Below are positions 37,560 through 48,641 of a stretch of DNA of 64,000 bases, piece after piece. Under the pieces are notes generated by a model. The model had not been told where the DNA came from. It did no database searches and worked only from the letters and a program-made list of their open reading frames with translations. The stretch's first letter is position 1. Each line of letters starts with the position of its first letter. The stretch is from Apium graveolens. Taxonomy: Eukaryota > Streptophyta > Magnoliopsida > Apiales > Apiaceae. The translations under genes and the position numbers were made by a program. The DNA is taken from positions 240,096,415 to 240,160,414 of the forward strand of contig NC_133656.1 of NCBI RefSeq assembly GCF_009905375.1. The letters are read 5' to 3'.

Positions 37560-38503
37560 TCAAGCATCAGAGATTGATAAATTTTCCTATGAGAAGAAGC
37601 TTACTGGTTTGGATATGGAGAGGACACATTCCAGACTGAAGTATCAGAGGCCATAGGAACCTTCTCATTCCTAACTTAGAAGATAGGAAATGATATTCCC
37701 TTGCAAGACGCGAATAGATTGTATTCTTCAATGAAATATTTTGTATTGCATGTGAGATTACCTTTACTATCTTGGTTAGTCTTGTTTAAAGAAAGACCTC
37801 CAACAGCATACTCTGGCAGAGAATCTGATTTATATGCATCAGCAAGAGCAAATGGACTGCCAAAATGGAAAAGGGAGAAACCCTTGTCATTAGCTTGTGA
37901 TGTGTCGATGTTTAAGTTTTTCTCGATTGATGCATTTGCTTGTGTTTGCATAAATTCCTTCTTTGCTTGAACATCCCTCTGCAGGCTATGGGAGGGTAAT
38001 GCAGCTAGATGGATGCACTGAGCTTTCGGTGTGACAGAAGTGCGTTTTGCTCTACCACAGCTATAATTAATGTGATCTCCTAGAGTGAACTTATTGGCAG
38101 AGCTTGAAGAAGTATCGAAATGATCACCATGATACCTTTTCCTAGAGTGAACTTATTTTCTTCAATAAATAAATAAAGGGTACTCTTCATAATAAATACT
38201 AATAAAAATTTAATTAAAAATAACTCCATGATAAGGACATCATCAATTCTACCCCATAAATTTACTCTCATTTTAACTGATGTTTGACTTCTCAATAGTT
38301 AATAAAAAGTCAATTAAAATGGAACTTAGTATTTATAAAAGAAACCCTCCTGAAATCAAACAACTAAGCATAGAAATCAAACCACATACACAGCAACATA
38401 ACACAAAACACACTCATGATTGAAAATAATGTACCTTCTGAAGTTGATCAAAGCTAACTTTAGTTGTCAACATGGCCTCATTTCTGTGTGTTGATTTCTC
38501 CAT
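37560..38503 (-). pseudogene. NST1-like fragment C, internally deleted (copy 2)
   Basis: Exon 1 (38503-38435) is followed by a short rest of intron 1, then directly by the last exon. The last exon is readable from about 38150 (R-K-R-Y-H-G-D-H-F-D, F-T-L-G-D-H-I-N-Y-S) to the stop at 37676. The C-terminus is better preserved than in B: the GFSLFHFGSPFALADAYKSD block is followed by the intact A-V-G-G-L-S-L-N block and EEYNLF. The deletion of exons 2-7 makes it a pseudogene. Confidence 0.78.
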
Positions 38504-38820
38504 CTTCGAAACTCTTCCTTGTACGATGTATTCACGTTCAATGACTGATCATTAACAAACAAAAAACATGCAGTTGTGATGTATATACTCATGATCTCCA
38601 AAAATAAGAAATCATTCAAATAATCTAATAAGTACATGAAGTTGATTGAAAGATCAAGAAAACAAACATTAAGAACTACAAAAACATAAAACTAACGGAT
38701 GATACCGCTAATATATGTCTGTGTAGCAACTAACAAGTGCTTGAAAGTACTCTATAATATTTGAGCAGTGCCTGCACATACATTTATAGTAGATTTCAAG
38801 TTTACTATGTGTGGTGATAA

Positions 38821-38825
38821 GAAAT
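38821..38825. other. Copia target-site duplication, left
   Basis: GAAAT immediately before the element. The partner at 51977-51981 is GAACT (one mismatch), followed by TATTACCAG. The paralogous empty sites read GAAATTATTACCAG, which proves the insertion point. Confidence 0.88.
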
Positions 38826-39880
38826 TGTTATTCCCAGTGGACTAACAATGAGATTTACAGAAGGGGGGTTGAATGTAAATCTCAAAACTTTTTCAAGTTT
38901 TGAGCAGTTTGTAAGGCTAAGTGTTTGAGTGATCAAATGTGTGTGAATTGCTTGGAGCTGATGCAGACAGATATATATTCAAACACAAATGTAATAAACA
39001 CAAAGAACTTAAAAACTTTTCTGGTGGATTTGTTGTTCCACCAGAGATGTGTTATTTCAGAAAATCTGTGATTTAAAATTAGATCACAGCTGCTTCCTAG
39101 TACAAACTAGATGATTTTCTCTCTTGATATTTCTAAACAGCTCAGGGAAAAATTCATCCTAATTACTAGCTACTACTTGGTTTATATATCACCAAGTTTA
39201 CAAGTAAAGACAAAGATAAAGTACAATAAGAAAATAGTTCTTCACTTGTTTCTATTCCATTTTTATCCAGTGTAATATGGAATTATCTGTTGACTTTCCA
39301 TTTTGAACCAGACTAAAAACGGCTACTTTTTCTGCTGTTCCTGAAATAGGCTACCACATCTCTGTCAATCCATGTGCCTCTGTCAGCTTTGTTAACTGTC
39401 ACTATCAACTGCTATGATACTGAGCATCCGTTGAAGCTTTCATCCGTTGATGGCTTTATCCGTTGATGCTCTAGCAGTTGAAGCTTTATCCGTTGAAGCA
39501 CTTATCCGTTGATGGATATTTATCCGTTGAAGCATTAGAGACAACCGTTGAAGCTTTGTTTCTTATCCGTTGAAGGTCTTCAATATCCGTTGACACTTCT
39601 TCACTTATACAAAATTACAAGGCATGAAATATTTACAATTAGCCCTCCTATTTGTACATCCATTAGTAGTCAACATGACTGATTATTTCCTAACAACATC
39701 TAAGAATTACAACTTGAAACTAGAGAGTGAAATGTGCTACAATACCAAACTTATTGCTAAGTAAGGCTACTCCTTCAACGGATAGCCAAGATGGTCTTAT
39801 CCGTTGAGGCTACAAACACTAGATTTCTACTTAAGTGTTTTACTTAACTTATCATCAAACTAATACACATATTCCTAACA
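38826..39880 (-). repeat. Copia 3' LTR
   Basis: 1055 bp with TGTTA/TAACA ends. It contains a cluster of eight exact TCCGTTGA motifs plus two degenerate ones in about 170 bp (39426-39593), and an inverted pair (ttcaacggat / atccgttga) at 39774-39806. Confidence 0.93.
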
Positions 39881-39890
39881 ATCTCCCCCT
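39881..39890 (-). promoter_or_regulatory. Polypurine tract
   Basis: AGGGGGAGAT on the minus strand, directly next to the 3' LTR. It is the expected primer for plus-strand DNA synthesis. Confidence 0.85.
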
Positions 39891-41683
39891 ATTTATGTCT
39901 ACTAGAACTGTAGGCATAAATTTGGGTTTAGCTTGATGATAACAAAACACTTAACAAATATATAAACTGTAACATAGCAGAAATTCAAAAGTGCTACAAA
40001 AATGTATATGCTGAGATGAGATTGAAGAAATACATTGTTTCCAAGGGTGTTCCTTTAGCCTGAGCAAATTACTTTCTTTTCCTTTGATCCCTGGTTTTCT
40101 TTCCTAGCCTCCTGTCATTCTCCTCTATTTGAAGTTGAAGTTGTCTGTAGAATTCAGCTTCATCTTCTTCATTGATATCTAACTTAGATTGCATATCTTT
40201 GAGAGTTTCATTACTGGCAATCTTTAGCTGATCTTCAATTCTGAAAAATCTTCTGATTCCTTTGTTGTCTCTGAACTCCATCAACCAATGAGGTGATTTG
40301 TGAATTGTAATACCTCTCTCTTGAATGAGTAAAGTTCTAGGCAAGGCATTGGGCTCCCTCCAAGTTTTCCTGATGTTGGCAATCTTGTTGAGAATCTCAG
40401 TCCTGGCAGTCCTGGTAAAGCCAGAATCCTTTTGTATGGCTGAGTAGACTCTAATCAAGGTAGAGTAGCCTTCATTCAGAATTCTGTGAAGAGGCCATGT
40501 TCTTTCCCCAGCTCCTTTGTATTTGAACACTAATCTTTCTGGTAGCTGTCTGTAGGCAGCTATTCCCCTTACATCCTCCAGCTCATCCAGATAGAGTTCA
40601 ATGTCTGAAAGTTCTTTTATGTCACAGATGTGAACATAATCATCTTTAGAGGTTTGAGGTTTAGGCTTAGGCTTCTGTGTGAATTTGATTGAGGCTTTAG
40701 AGGGTGTTGATTTGATTCTTCTTTTCTGCTTCTTTGATGGTGGAGAAGAAGTTAGGAAGGTGGGCAATTTGATGGTGTCCCAATCAATTGGTTCCTCCTT
40801 GGGAATGATTGTTTCACCATGAACATTCATGAAGGGGTCAGGTACAATTGGTTCAGGAATAGAGGGTAGTGGTTTGGATATTGATTGGGTATCTTCAGTC
40901 TTCTCTACCTTCTTTCTCTTTACATTGACCTTCTTTCTTTTCCCTTTCTGCCATTCTTCCTTACTTCTTTCCTCCATCTCAGTACCAACTATGTCCCCCA
41001 TAGCTTCATCTTCACCTTTGTCTTCAATTTCTTTTTGTTCTTCAGCCTGACTTGACTTTAGCTGTTTTTCAAACCTTGCTTGTGCTCTTTTGTCAGCCTT
41101 TAGCTGTTTGGCTTCTTCCTTCAACCTTTTGGTTTCTTCCCTCTTGGCTATTGAGAATTTGGGATGTCCTTGCATCACACATATGCTATTTCCCTCTCTG
41201 AAGATTATAGCCATGTTTCTCCTTACAGCCTCATCCATGGTCTCTTTGAGATATGCAATACTTCTACCTAAAAGCTTGTCCTCATCAGCTTTTGGAAGAG
41301 GAAAATCCACCTCTTTTAGAGGATTCTTTGTGGAGTCCTTATTGGATCTGTTGTTGGGATTGAGAACCATAGGTTGCTGATCTTTGGAAGAAGATTCTCC
41401 ATCCTTATGCCTCCCTACTGGCTTGAGTTCCATAATAATTGATTCCACTCTTGTGCTATGTTTTACAGATTGTGATTGAGAAGTTGTAGAACCAAATATT
41501 AGTTGCATCTTTTCATCAATCTTATTCCTTTGTTCTTTGACTTGCAATTCAACTGCTGCTATCTGGATTAGATCAATTCCATCTAGCTTTCCTTTAACTT
41601 GAATAGTTGGAGAAGTTGTGATGACAGGAACTAGCACTTGAGAAATCTGAACTGTTGTAGATGGCTCTCCTTCCCTTCTTTAT

Positions 41684-41696
41684 TCTCCCCCTTTTT
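41684..41696 (-). other. Internal polypurine-tract-like sequence
   Basis: The minus strand reads AAAAAGGGGGAGA inside the 3' frame, directly preceded by a 'gatgataac' segment that also occurs close to the real polypurine tract (39937). Repeated polypurine tracts upstream of the 3' LTR are a described peculiarity of Sireviruses. Confidence 0.6.
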
Positions 41697-42811
41697 GTTA
41701 TCATCAAGGGTAGGGGTCAAGCCTTGTGCTTTAGCCAGCTGCATGAGTAGATTTGTTTGAGTTTGTTGATTCTGAAGAAAGGTGACCATAGAGTCTTCAA
41801 TGAATAGAACCCTATCTGCCAATCTGGCCAGCTTCTTGTCAACATCAGATGCTTTCTTCAGTCTCCCCAACAAATCTTGCATAGTCCCATAGGGTATAAG
41901 GGAATCCAATTTCTCAGCAGTGTAGGATTTCAGATCAGCAATCTCCTGCTTGAGCTCATCCACACTTAGATTTTGCTGGTAATGCTGCAACTGCAAGAGA
42001 TGCAGAGATTCCAGATGAGCATGAAGAATTGCCTTGGTACCAGCATCTTGAGTCTCCTGAAGGGCCTTTTGAATAGTCTTGACTTGTCTGACCAAAGTGA
42101 CACCAAACTCTCCTGGTGTAGATGGTTTTGCCCATGCCCATGCAGGAAGATCAGGAACAGAACTTGGGCCTGCTACTCCCCCTAAGTTCATGCTCTCATT
42201 CAAAGAATCAGAGTCATCATCATTAGAATTTACTCTAAATTCTTCAGATGGCTCACCAGCTTGAGAAGGTAGCCTGTTGACAGCAGCTTTGTCTCTGAGA
42301 AGGGACTCTGAAGTGTGTACAATGTGTAGTGTCTGTTCTGCCTCCACATTGCCCTGTGCAGCCAATAATTGATAGGCTGAAACAGGGTGAGTAAAAGTGT
42401 CAGCATCCAAGGAAATGTTATCAATGACAGCTTTGTAATGTTGCTGAAATTGTCGTTTTCTTGTCTGCATCATCCACTTTCATTAACTCACTAGCAATGG
42501 CTGGATCCACCCTTATAGCTTCTGTACCTGCCTTTCTCTCAATTTCTCTCTGTTCTTGCATCAGGGGCTCCCCCTGGCTCACACACACCTCACACCCTCA
42601 CCTTCACCTTCTAAGGTGGCACTCCTCTCACTCACTTTTGCCATGCTGGAAGAAATAGCATGCATTTGGTGACTCTCAACCTCTCCTTTTGCCTGGGAGC
42701 AACCCAGCCTCTCACTCAAAAGATCACTCCCTTCCCTCAAACCTAAAAGTGATTGTACAGTTGCCATGTCCTCTACAGTTGGAATTGATTCTGTTAAGTG
42801 TGTAGAGACAA

Positions 42812-42926
42812 TCAACGGATAGGGAATATCCGTTGAAGTGGAAACTGATGGTATCAGCGGATAACTGCTGTTAAGCTTATCCGTTGAAGAACAACCACTT
42901 GTCAACGGATGAGAGATATCCGTTGA
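42812..42926. repeat. Palindromic TCAACGGATA-N5-TATCCGTTGA motifs in the 3' frame
   Basis: Perfect or near-perfect inverted pairs at 42812-42836 and 42902-42926 inside coding sequence. A further TATCCGTTGA lies between them. The same pairs recur in the non-coding stretch at 44959-45024. Confidence 0.85.
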
Positions 42927-44568
42927 AGAAGGAAAAGATGTAGATATAGAAAGTGACATAATTGTTGAATCTGTGTGGATTGATTTTAAGTATGGTGACA
43001 CAGATTCTGCAACTACATCTGAAAGAATTGGCTGATGATCCAACAAATCATCTAAAAGATGATGATCACCAGGTGTTGAGTGGGGCTCCTCCCTGAGTTT
43101 TAATGAGGGAGAATCAGGAATTGATGTGAATATCATATCCACATCCAGAGAGGGTGTTAGAGAGTTTGATGAATGGTGTGTTTCTGTATTGAGATAATTG
43201 GGCTGTGATTCCACATTTGCTGGAATCACATCAAGCTGAATTTGAGAAGGCACAGATACAGGTGGATGTATCTGTGCTGTGTGTGTCCCTTGTGTGGAAA
43301 CTAGGGTCTTGGCCTTCTTCTTCCTTGAAAAGGCTTTAAATGGTGAATGTGTGTCTTCAGTGTCCCTCCCTCTTTTGTTCTGTGTCCCTGGTTGGGGACT
43401 ATTTTCAATAGTTACATCCTTTTGGGAGAATGCAACTAGGGATGTGCTGGACTCCTTTTGAACCACCACAGTCTTTTGAGAGACTGTGGCTTGGCTGGTT
43501 TGGGTACCACTCACCTCTCCCACCTTATCCTGGGGGGCTTTTTGATGTTCACCCCTCCCCTCACCACTCACACCCTGTTCACTCCCTTCAGGATTTATGG
43601 TAGTTGTTACAACTGTTGTCTTTTGAGAAACAACAGAGGTAGGTTTCTTTGACTTGACTTTGGAAACTTTAGATTTGGTGGCTTTGGTAAGAGCCTGTTT
43701 GGACAAAGACACAGGTTCCATAGCCACACTAGAAGGCAAAGAAACATTGGGGTTGGAAATAGTAGGAGTTATAGAAGCATTTACCTCACTTACCTGTGGT
43801 GCATTCATGATTGGCAAGTATACCAATGGCACCTGGCTGTTGAGGTTCATTCTCAAAAGGTCTGCAAGGACCCTTTTCTCTTGTGCCCAGCATTTGAGTT
43901 TATTATTCTCATTGGATATAACCAAACCTTCAGCAATATGGTTAGCCAATAACATAAAGAATCTAGCAAAGTAGATGTTATGTGGTCTATTAGCTTTGTT
44001 GCCTAATCTGGAACCTAATTCTAGCATAACACAGTTGCTAAAATTAAAGTACCTATCAGAAACTAGCATAAAGAGCATATTAACAAGAGATGAAGTGATA
44101 TCATCAAAATTGCTAATCTTCCCAGAGAAAACCTTAATAAAGGCATCTCCATTCTTTCCTAAGGCCTTTCCTTCTAATACTACCTAAACTAGCAGAATCA
44201 AAAGCATAGCCTATGGAATCTAGCATTGCAGAGACATCTTTATCAGTATGTGGTGTCATGGCATTATTCTCAAGCAACTTAAAGCAAGATTGTATATCAT
44301 CACAATTAATGCAATAGTCCTTACCTTTGAGAGAGAAGGCAATAGTCATATCTGTGGAGTTGAACTCTGCAGTTGTCCAAATTTCCTCAATCACTTCACA
44401 GTAGATGGTTGGGGCTTCCAGCATTGCATAGCTCAGTTTGCAGTTCTTGATGAAGTCCATCATCTTGTGATAATCAGAATGGGCTTCATTCTTTTCAACC
44501 AAGACTATGAAATTATTCTTTTCATAAACAAATCCTGTTTGAGACATAATTTTGACTACTGGTGCCAT

Positions 44569-45108
44569 TGTTGTGAGTAGAGGTTGCAGAGAAAAACTTG
44601 AGAATTGAGAGAGAGAGAGAATAAGAATTACAAGAGAGCGTAAAGTGAGAATAAGAGTTCAATTGGGCTTTTATACTTTCTTGAATTAAAACGTAAATAA
44701 AATGATTAAATGATACTTTTAAGTAAGTGATAGCCGTTCAAGAATAAATAAAACTGTAGAAATTCTGAAAACTACCGTAAATACAAATACATACAACACT
44801 GTATATATGTATCAACGGTTGAGTAAAAGAATCAACGGCTGTGACTTACTTATAGTAACTGACAAGACACATCAACGAATAAGGTAAACAGTTATCCGTT
44901 GATGAACAACACCATTTTATCCGTTGAAGGATAAAATTACCAGAAATGTGTTTGTCTTTCAACGGATAATGAATATCCGTTGATAGAACAATTTGGCTTT
45001 CAACGGATAGGGAATATCCGTTGACTGGATAAGTCTTGATTAAAGCCAACTTTGTTCTTGCAGCAAATTCATTTCAGGCTTCAAGACAGATTATATAAAG
45101 GACATAGA
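44569..45108. other. Copia spacer between RNase H and 3' frame, with motif cluster
   Basis: About 540 bp without coding. It holds palindromic pairs at 44959-44983 and 45000-45024 and several single or degenerate ATCCGTTGA/TCAACGG motifs from 44811 on. It also has a GAGA run at 44607-44620. On the minus strand this lies just 5' of the extra frame, so it may include a promoter or leader for it. Confidence 0.6.
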
Positions 45109-46623
45109 TCATGAATAATTAAGCATACCTAACTCACTTACTAATCTTGTGAATGTTGATTCATCAAGTGGCTTGGTAAATATGTCTGCAATCTGCTTTT
45201 CACTTGGAACAAAATGAAGTTCCACTGTACCTTTCATCACATGTTCCCTAATGAAGTGGTACTTGATATCAATGTGCTTGGTTCTTGAGTGCTGCACTGG
45301 ATTTTCAGTAATGGCAATGGCACTTGTGTTGTCACAAAATATTGGAATTTTGTCAACAGTCATACCATAGTCAAATAACTGGTTCCTCATCCATAGTATT
45401 TATGCACAGCAACTACCAGCTGCAATGTACTCAACTTCAGCTGTTGATGTGGAAACAGAATTCTGCTTCTTGCTGAACCATGATACAAGCTTGTTCCCTA
45501 GAAATTGACAGGTGCCTGTTGTGCTTTTCTTGTCTATTTTGCAACCTGCATAATCTGCATCTGAGTAGCCAATTAGATCAAAACCAGACTCTCTAGGGTA
45601 CCAAATTCCTAGATTCGGAGTCCCTTTGAGATATCTGAAAATTCTTTTAATAGCCACTAAGTGAGATTCTTTAGGGTCAGCTTGAAATCTAGCACAGAGA
45701 CATGTAGAAAACATTATATCAGGTCTACTAGTAGTTAAATATAAAAGTGAGCCAACCATGCCTCTATAACTTGTAATATCCACAGACTGTTCAGCCTTGT
45801 TTAATTCAAGCTTAGTGGCAGTGGCCATGGGAGTTTTTGCAGGTGAACAATCCATTAAGTCAAACTTCTTTAAAAGATCATAAATATATTTAGTTTGACT
45901 CATGAAAATTCCACCACTAACTTGTTTAACTTGTAAACCAAGAAAGTAAGTTAGTTCTCCCATCATGCTCATTTCATATTTACTTTGCATTAATTTAGCA
46001 AACTTTTTACAAAGCTTATCATCTGTAGATCCAAATATAATATCATCTACATAAATTTGTACAAGTATCTTAGAGCCATTAACATTTCTAAAGAAGAGAG
46101 TTTTGTCAACAGTACCTCTTGTGAAATGATTATCTAGAACAAACTTTGACAAAGTCCTATACCAGGCTCTAGGTGCTTGCTTTAGTCCATAGAGTGCTTT
46201 CAACAGATAATACACATGGTCTGGAAAATTTTGATCTTCAAAACCTGGAGGTTGGCTTACATAAACTTCTTCCTCTAATTCCCCATTTAGAAATGCACTC
46301 TTGACATCCATCTGATAGACTTTGAAATTTGCATTAGCTGCATAGGCTAGAAAGACTCTGATGGCTTCAAGTCTTGCAACTGGAGCAAATGTTTCATCAA
46401 AATCTATTCCCTCTTGTTGAGAATAGCCTTTAGCAACCAATCTGGCTTTATTCCTTATGACAATGCCATTTTCATCCATCTTGTTTCTGAATACCCATTT
46501 TGTGTCAATGGAACTTTTGTTCTTTGGCTTGGGTACTAGCTTCCATACTTTGTTCCTTTCAAATTGGTTTAGCTCCTCTTGCATTGCTAAAATCCAATCT
46601 GGATCCAATAGAGCTTCTTCCAC
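45109..46623 (-). pseudogene. Copia reverse transcriptase and RNase H
   Basis: Minus-strand frame 46623-45400 contains the Copia RT domain ([25 protein letters not shown]) with the catalytic Y-V-D-D at residues 191-194. The RNase H part follows ([12 protein letters not shown]-x-E-Y). An in-frame stop at about 45400 separates the last 93 residues (45390-45109), which carry D-N-T-S-A-I and R-T-K-H-I-D and finish the domain. The catalytic residues are all present. The stop is the only visible lesion in this part. Confidence 0.92.
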
Positions 46624-46641
46624 TCTCTTAGGTTCCTCCTG

Positions 46642-48259
46642 TCATAGAAAGCTACTATACAGACATTCATCTTGAGTAGCCCTTCTAGTTTGTACTTTTG
46701 ATGTAGCATCACCAATGATCAGTTCAAAAAGGTGATTCTTGGTCCATTTCCTTTGAGGTGGTAGATTATCCCTAGATGAGGTTGCCTCAGTATTGTCATG
46801 ATGTGTGATAGAATGTTGATTTGTTGAAACTCCCCCTGAGTTGCTGATCCTTTGAAAGGAATTGGGAGCTCTATCAACTGATGAAGTGAATTGATTATCC
46901 GTTGACAGGCTGCGATCAACGGATGCTTCATTATGAACTTCAACGGATGATGCACCTTGTCTTTCAATGGATGCTGCAATGCTTCTTTCAACGGAAACAG
47001 CATTATGTGCATTATCCAAAGGCAGATTCTGAATTCTTCTTGAGATACCTTCTTCATCATTCTCACTTTCACTATCATCACAGTATATCTCAATGTTGTC
47101 AAATTTGAGTCCTTCATGATGTCCCTCATCTGTTAGTCCATCAATCTTTTTATCATCAAACACAACATGTACAGATTCCATGACAATGTTGGTTCTTAGA
47201 TTGTAGACCCTATATGATTTTCCAGCAGAATAACCAACAAATATTCCTTCATCAGCCTTTGCATCAAACTTCCCTTTGTGATCAGATTGATTCCTTAAGA
47301 TGTAGCATTTGTAACCAAAGACATGTAGAAAGTTTAAAGTTAGTTTTCTTCTCTTGAATAATTGATAGGGAGTCATGCATCTTGCTTGATTGATTAGAGA
47401 AATATTCTGAGTGTAACATGCACAGTTAACAGCCTCAGCCCAAAATAAGTTGGGAGTTTGACTCTTCAAGCATTGTCCTTGCATCTTCAATTAGTGATCT
47501 GTTCTTCCTTTCCACCACACCATTTTGTTGTGGAGTTCTTGGAGCTGAGAACTCATGCATGATCCCACTTTCTTCACAAAACAACTTCATGGATGAATTC
47601 TTGAACTCAGTTCCATTGTCACTCCTAATATTCCTTACTTTGAAATCAGGATGATTGTTGACTTGCTTGATATGATTGATGATGATTTCACTAGCTTCAT
47701 CCTTTGATTTAAGAAAATAAACCCATGAAAACTTTGAGAAATCATCTACAATCACTAAGCAGTATCTTTTCCTTGAAATTGACAGTACATTGACTGGTCC
47801 AAAAAGATCCATGTGTAAAAGTTGTAGTGGTTCATCAATTGCAGATTCAAGCTTCTTACTGAATGATACTTTCTTTTGCTTTCCTTTCTGACAAGCATCA
47901 CACAACCCATCCCTTGTGAATTCCACTAGAGGTATTCCTCTAACTAAGTCCTTTTTAACTAGATCATTCATTGTCTTGAAATTCAAGTGGGACAGCTTCT
48001 TGTGCCATAGCCAACTTTCAACTGGACTTGCTTTGCTGAGAAGACAAGTTATGGATTCTGCATCTGTAGAGTTGAAATCAGCTAAGTACACATTTCCTTT
48101 TCTAACTCCAGTTAGAACCACTTTATTGTCCTTTTTACTTGTGACAATACAGGCTTCAGAATTGAAGGAAACAGTATTCCCTCTGTCACATAGTTGACTG
48201 ATGCTCAATAAAAATGTGTTTGAGACCATCAACCAGTGCAACTTCATCAATGATGACAT
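46642..48259 (-). pseudogene. Copia integrase
   Basis: The GAG-pre-integrase zinc region (W-H-K-K-L-S-H ... C-D-A-C-Q-K-G) is followed by the integrase core with D-L-F-G-P, S-D-N-G-T-E-F and Q-Q-N-G-V-V-E-R-K-N, which supply the D,D,E catalytic residues. A frameshift near 47460 leads into the C-terminal part (A-V-N-C-A-C-Y to G-Y-S-A-G-K-S-Y-R-V-Y-N). A Ser-rich linker that contains several TCAACGGAT motifs at DNA level follows. Confidence 0.92.
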
Positions 48260-48641
48260 TTTCTTTTGAAATCAAGCCATATCCCATAGTGAATCCTTTG
48301 CTGTCATCTCCAAAGGTTATGCTAGGGCCAGCTCTTTCCTTAAACTCTGTGAGCAGGGTGAAATCTCCTGTCATGTGTCTGAACAACCACTATCCAAGTA
48401 CCATAGATTTCTTCTTTGTCCCTGCACACAACAAAATCAATCAAGTTGATTTTGGTACCCAAGTTTCCTTGGGTCCAGCCTTGTTAGTCTTTTTCCTAGA
48501 CTTCATTCCTCCTGCATCTTTTGACTTAGGTAACTTTAGGTCAACCTTGGTCTCAGATATAGTTGGTTGAAGTGTAGGGTTAGTCATAGAATCATTTAAC
48601 ACATTTGATTGAATTGGATAAGGCATAGGTTGTGTAAACAT
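48186..48641 (-). pseudogene. Copia aspartic protease region
   Basis: The protease motif L-D-S-G-C-S is encoded at 48397-48380. One base out of frame, H-M-T-G-D-F follows (48386-48186), so a frameshift cuts the protease just after the active site. Upstream sequence (48641-48441) is a Lys/Pro-rich linker. Confidence 0.8.

Larger units (their letters stand above)
23944..41117. repeat. Large segmental duplication, copy 2
   Basis: Counterpart of 1-17142. It starts within the MULE-1 3' region (the copy 1 start is only the window edge) and ends at 41117 inside the 3' open reading frame of the Copia element. Copy 2 continues without interruption into MULE-1 on the left and the rest of the Copia element on the right, so it appears to be the ancestral arrangement. 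Confidence 0.97.
40069..44568 (-). pseudogene. Copia 3' extra reading frame (about 1500 codons), broken
   Basis: Four successive open segments, 44568-44134, 44078-42579, 42473-41631 and 41637-40069, are separated only by frameshifts, so they were probably one protein. The N-terminal part is a globular-looking segment with H-K-M-M-D-F-I and E-E-I-W-T-T-A motifs. Next comes a very long Ser/Thr/Pro-rich low-complexity region, then a Gln/Leu-rich stretch likely to form a coiled coil (about 41750-42050), then a Lys/Glu-rich and basic C-terminal part. Such 3' frames occur in Sireviruses and their function is unknown. I see no clear transmembrane or envelope features. The C-terminal third is duplicated at 16100-17142. 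Confidence 0.8.

Noticed and set aside
39426..39593. CRISPR-like array of short repeats in the LTR
   Set aside because: Repeats are only 8-9 bases, spacing is irregular, and the cluster lies in a plant retrotransposon LTR and also inside coding sequence.
43279..43974. Plus-strand open frames opposite the Copia 3' frame
   Set aside because: Shadow frames on the opposite strand of a long low-complexity coding region; no domains or start context.
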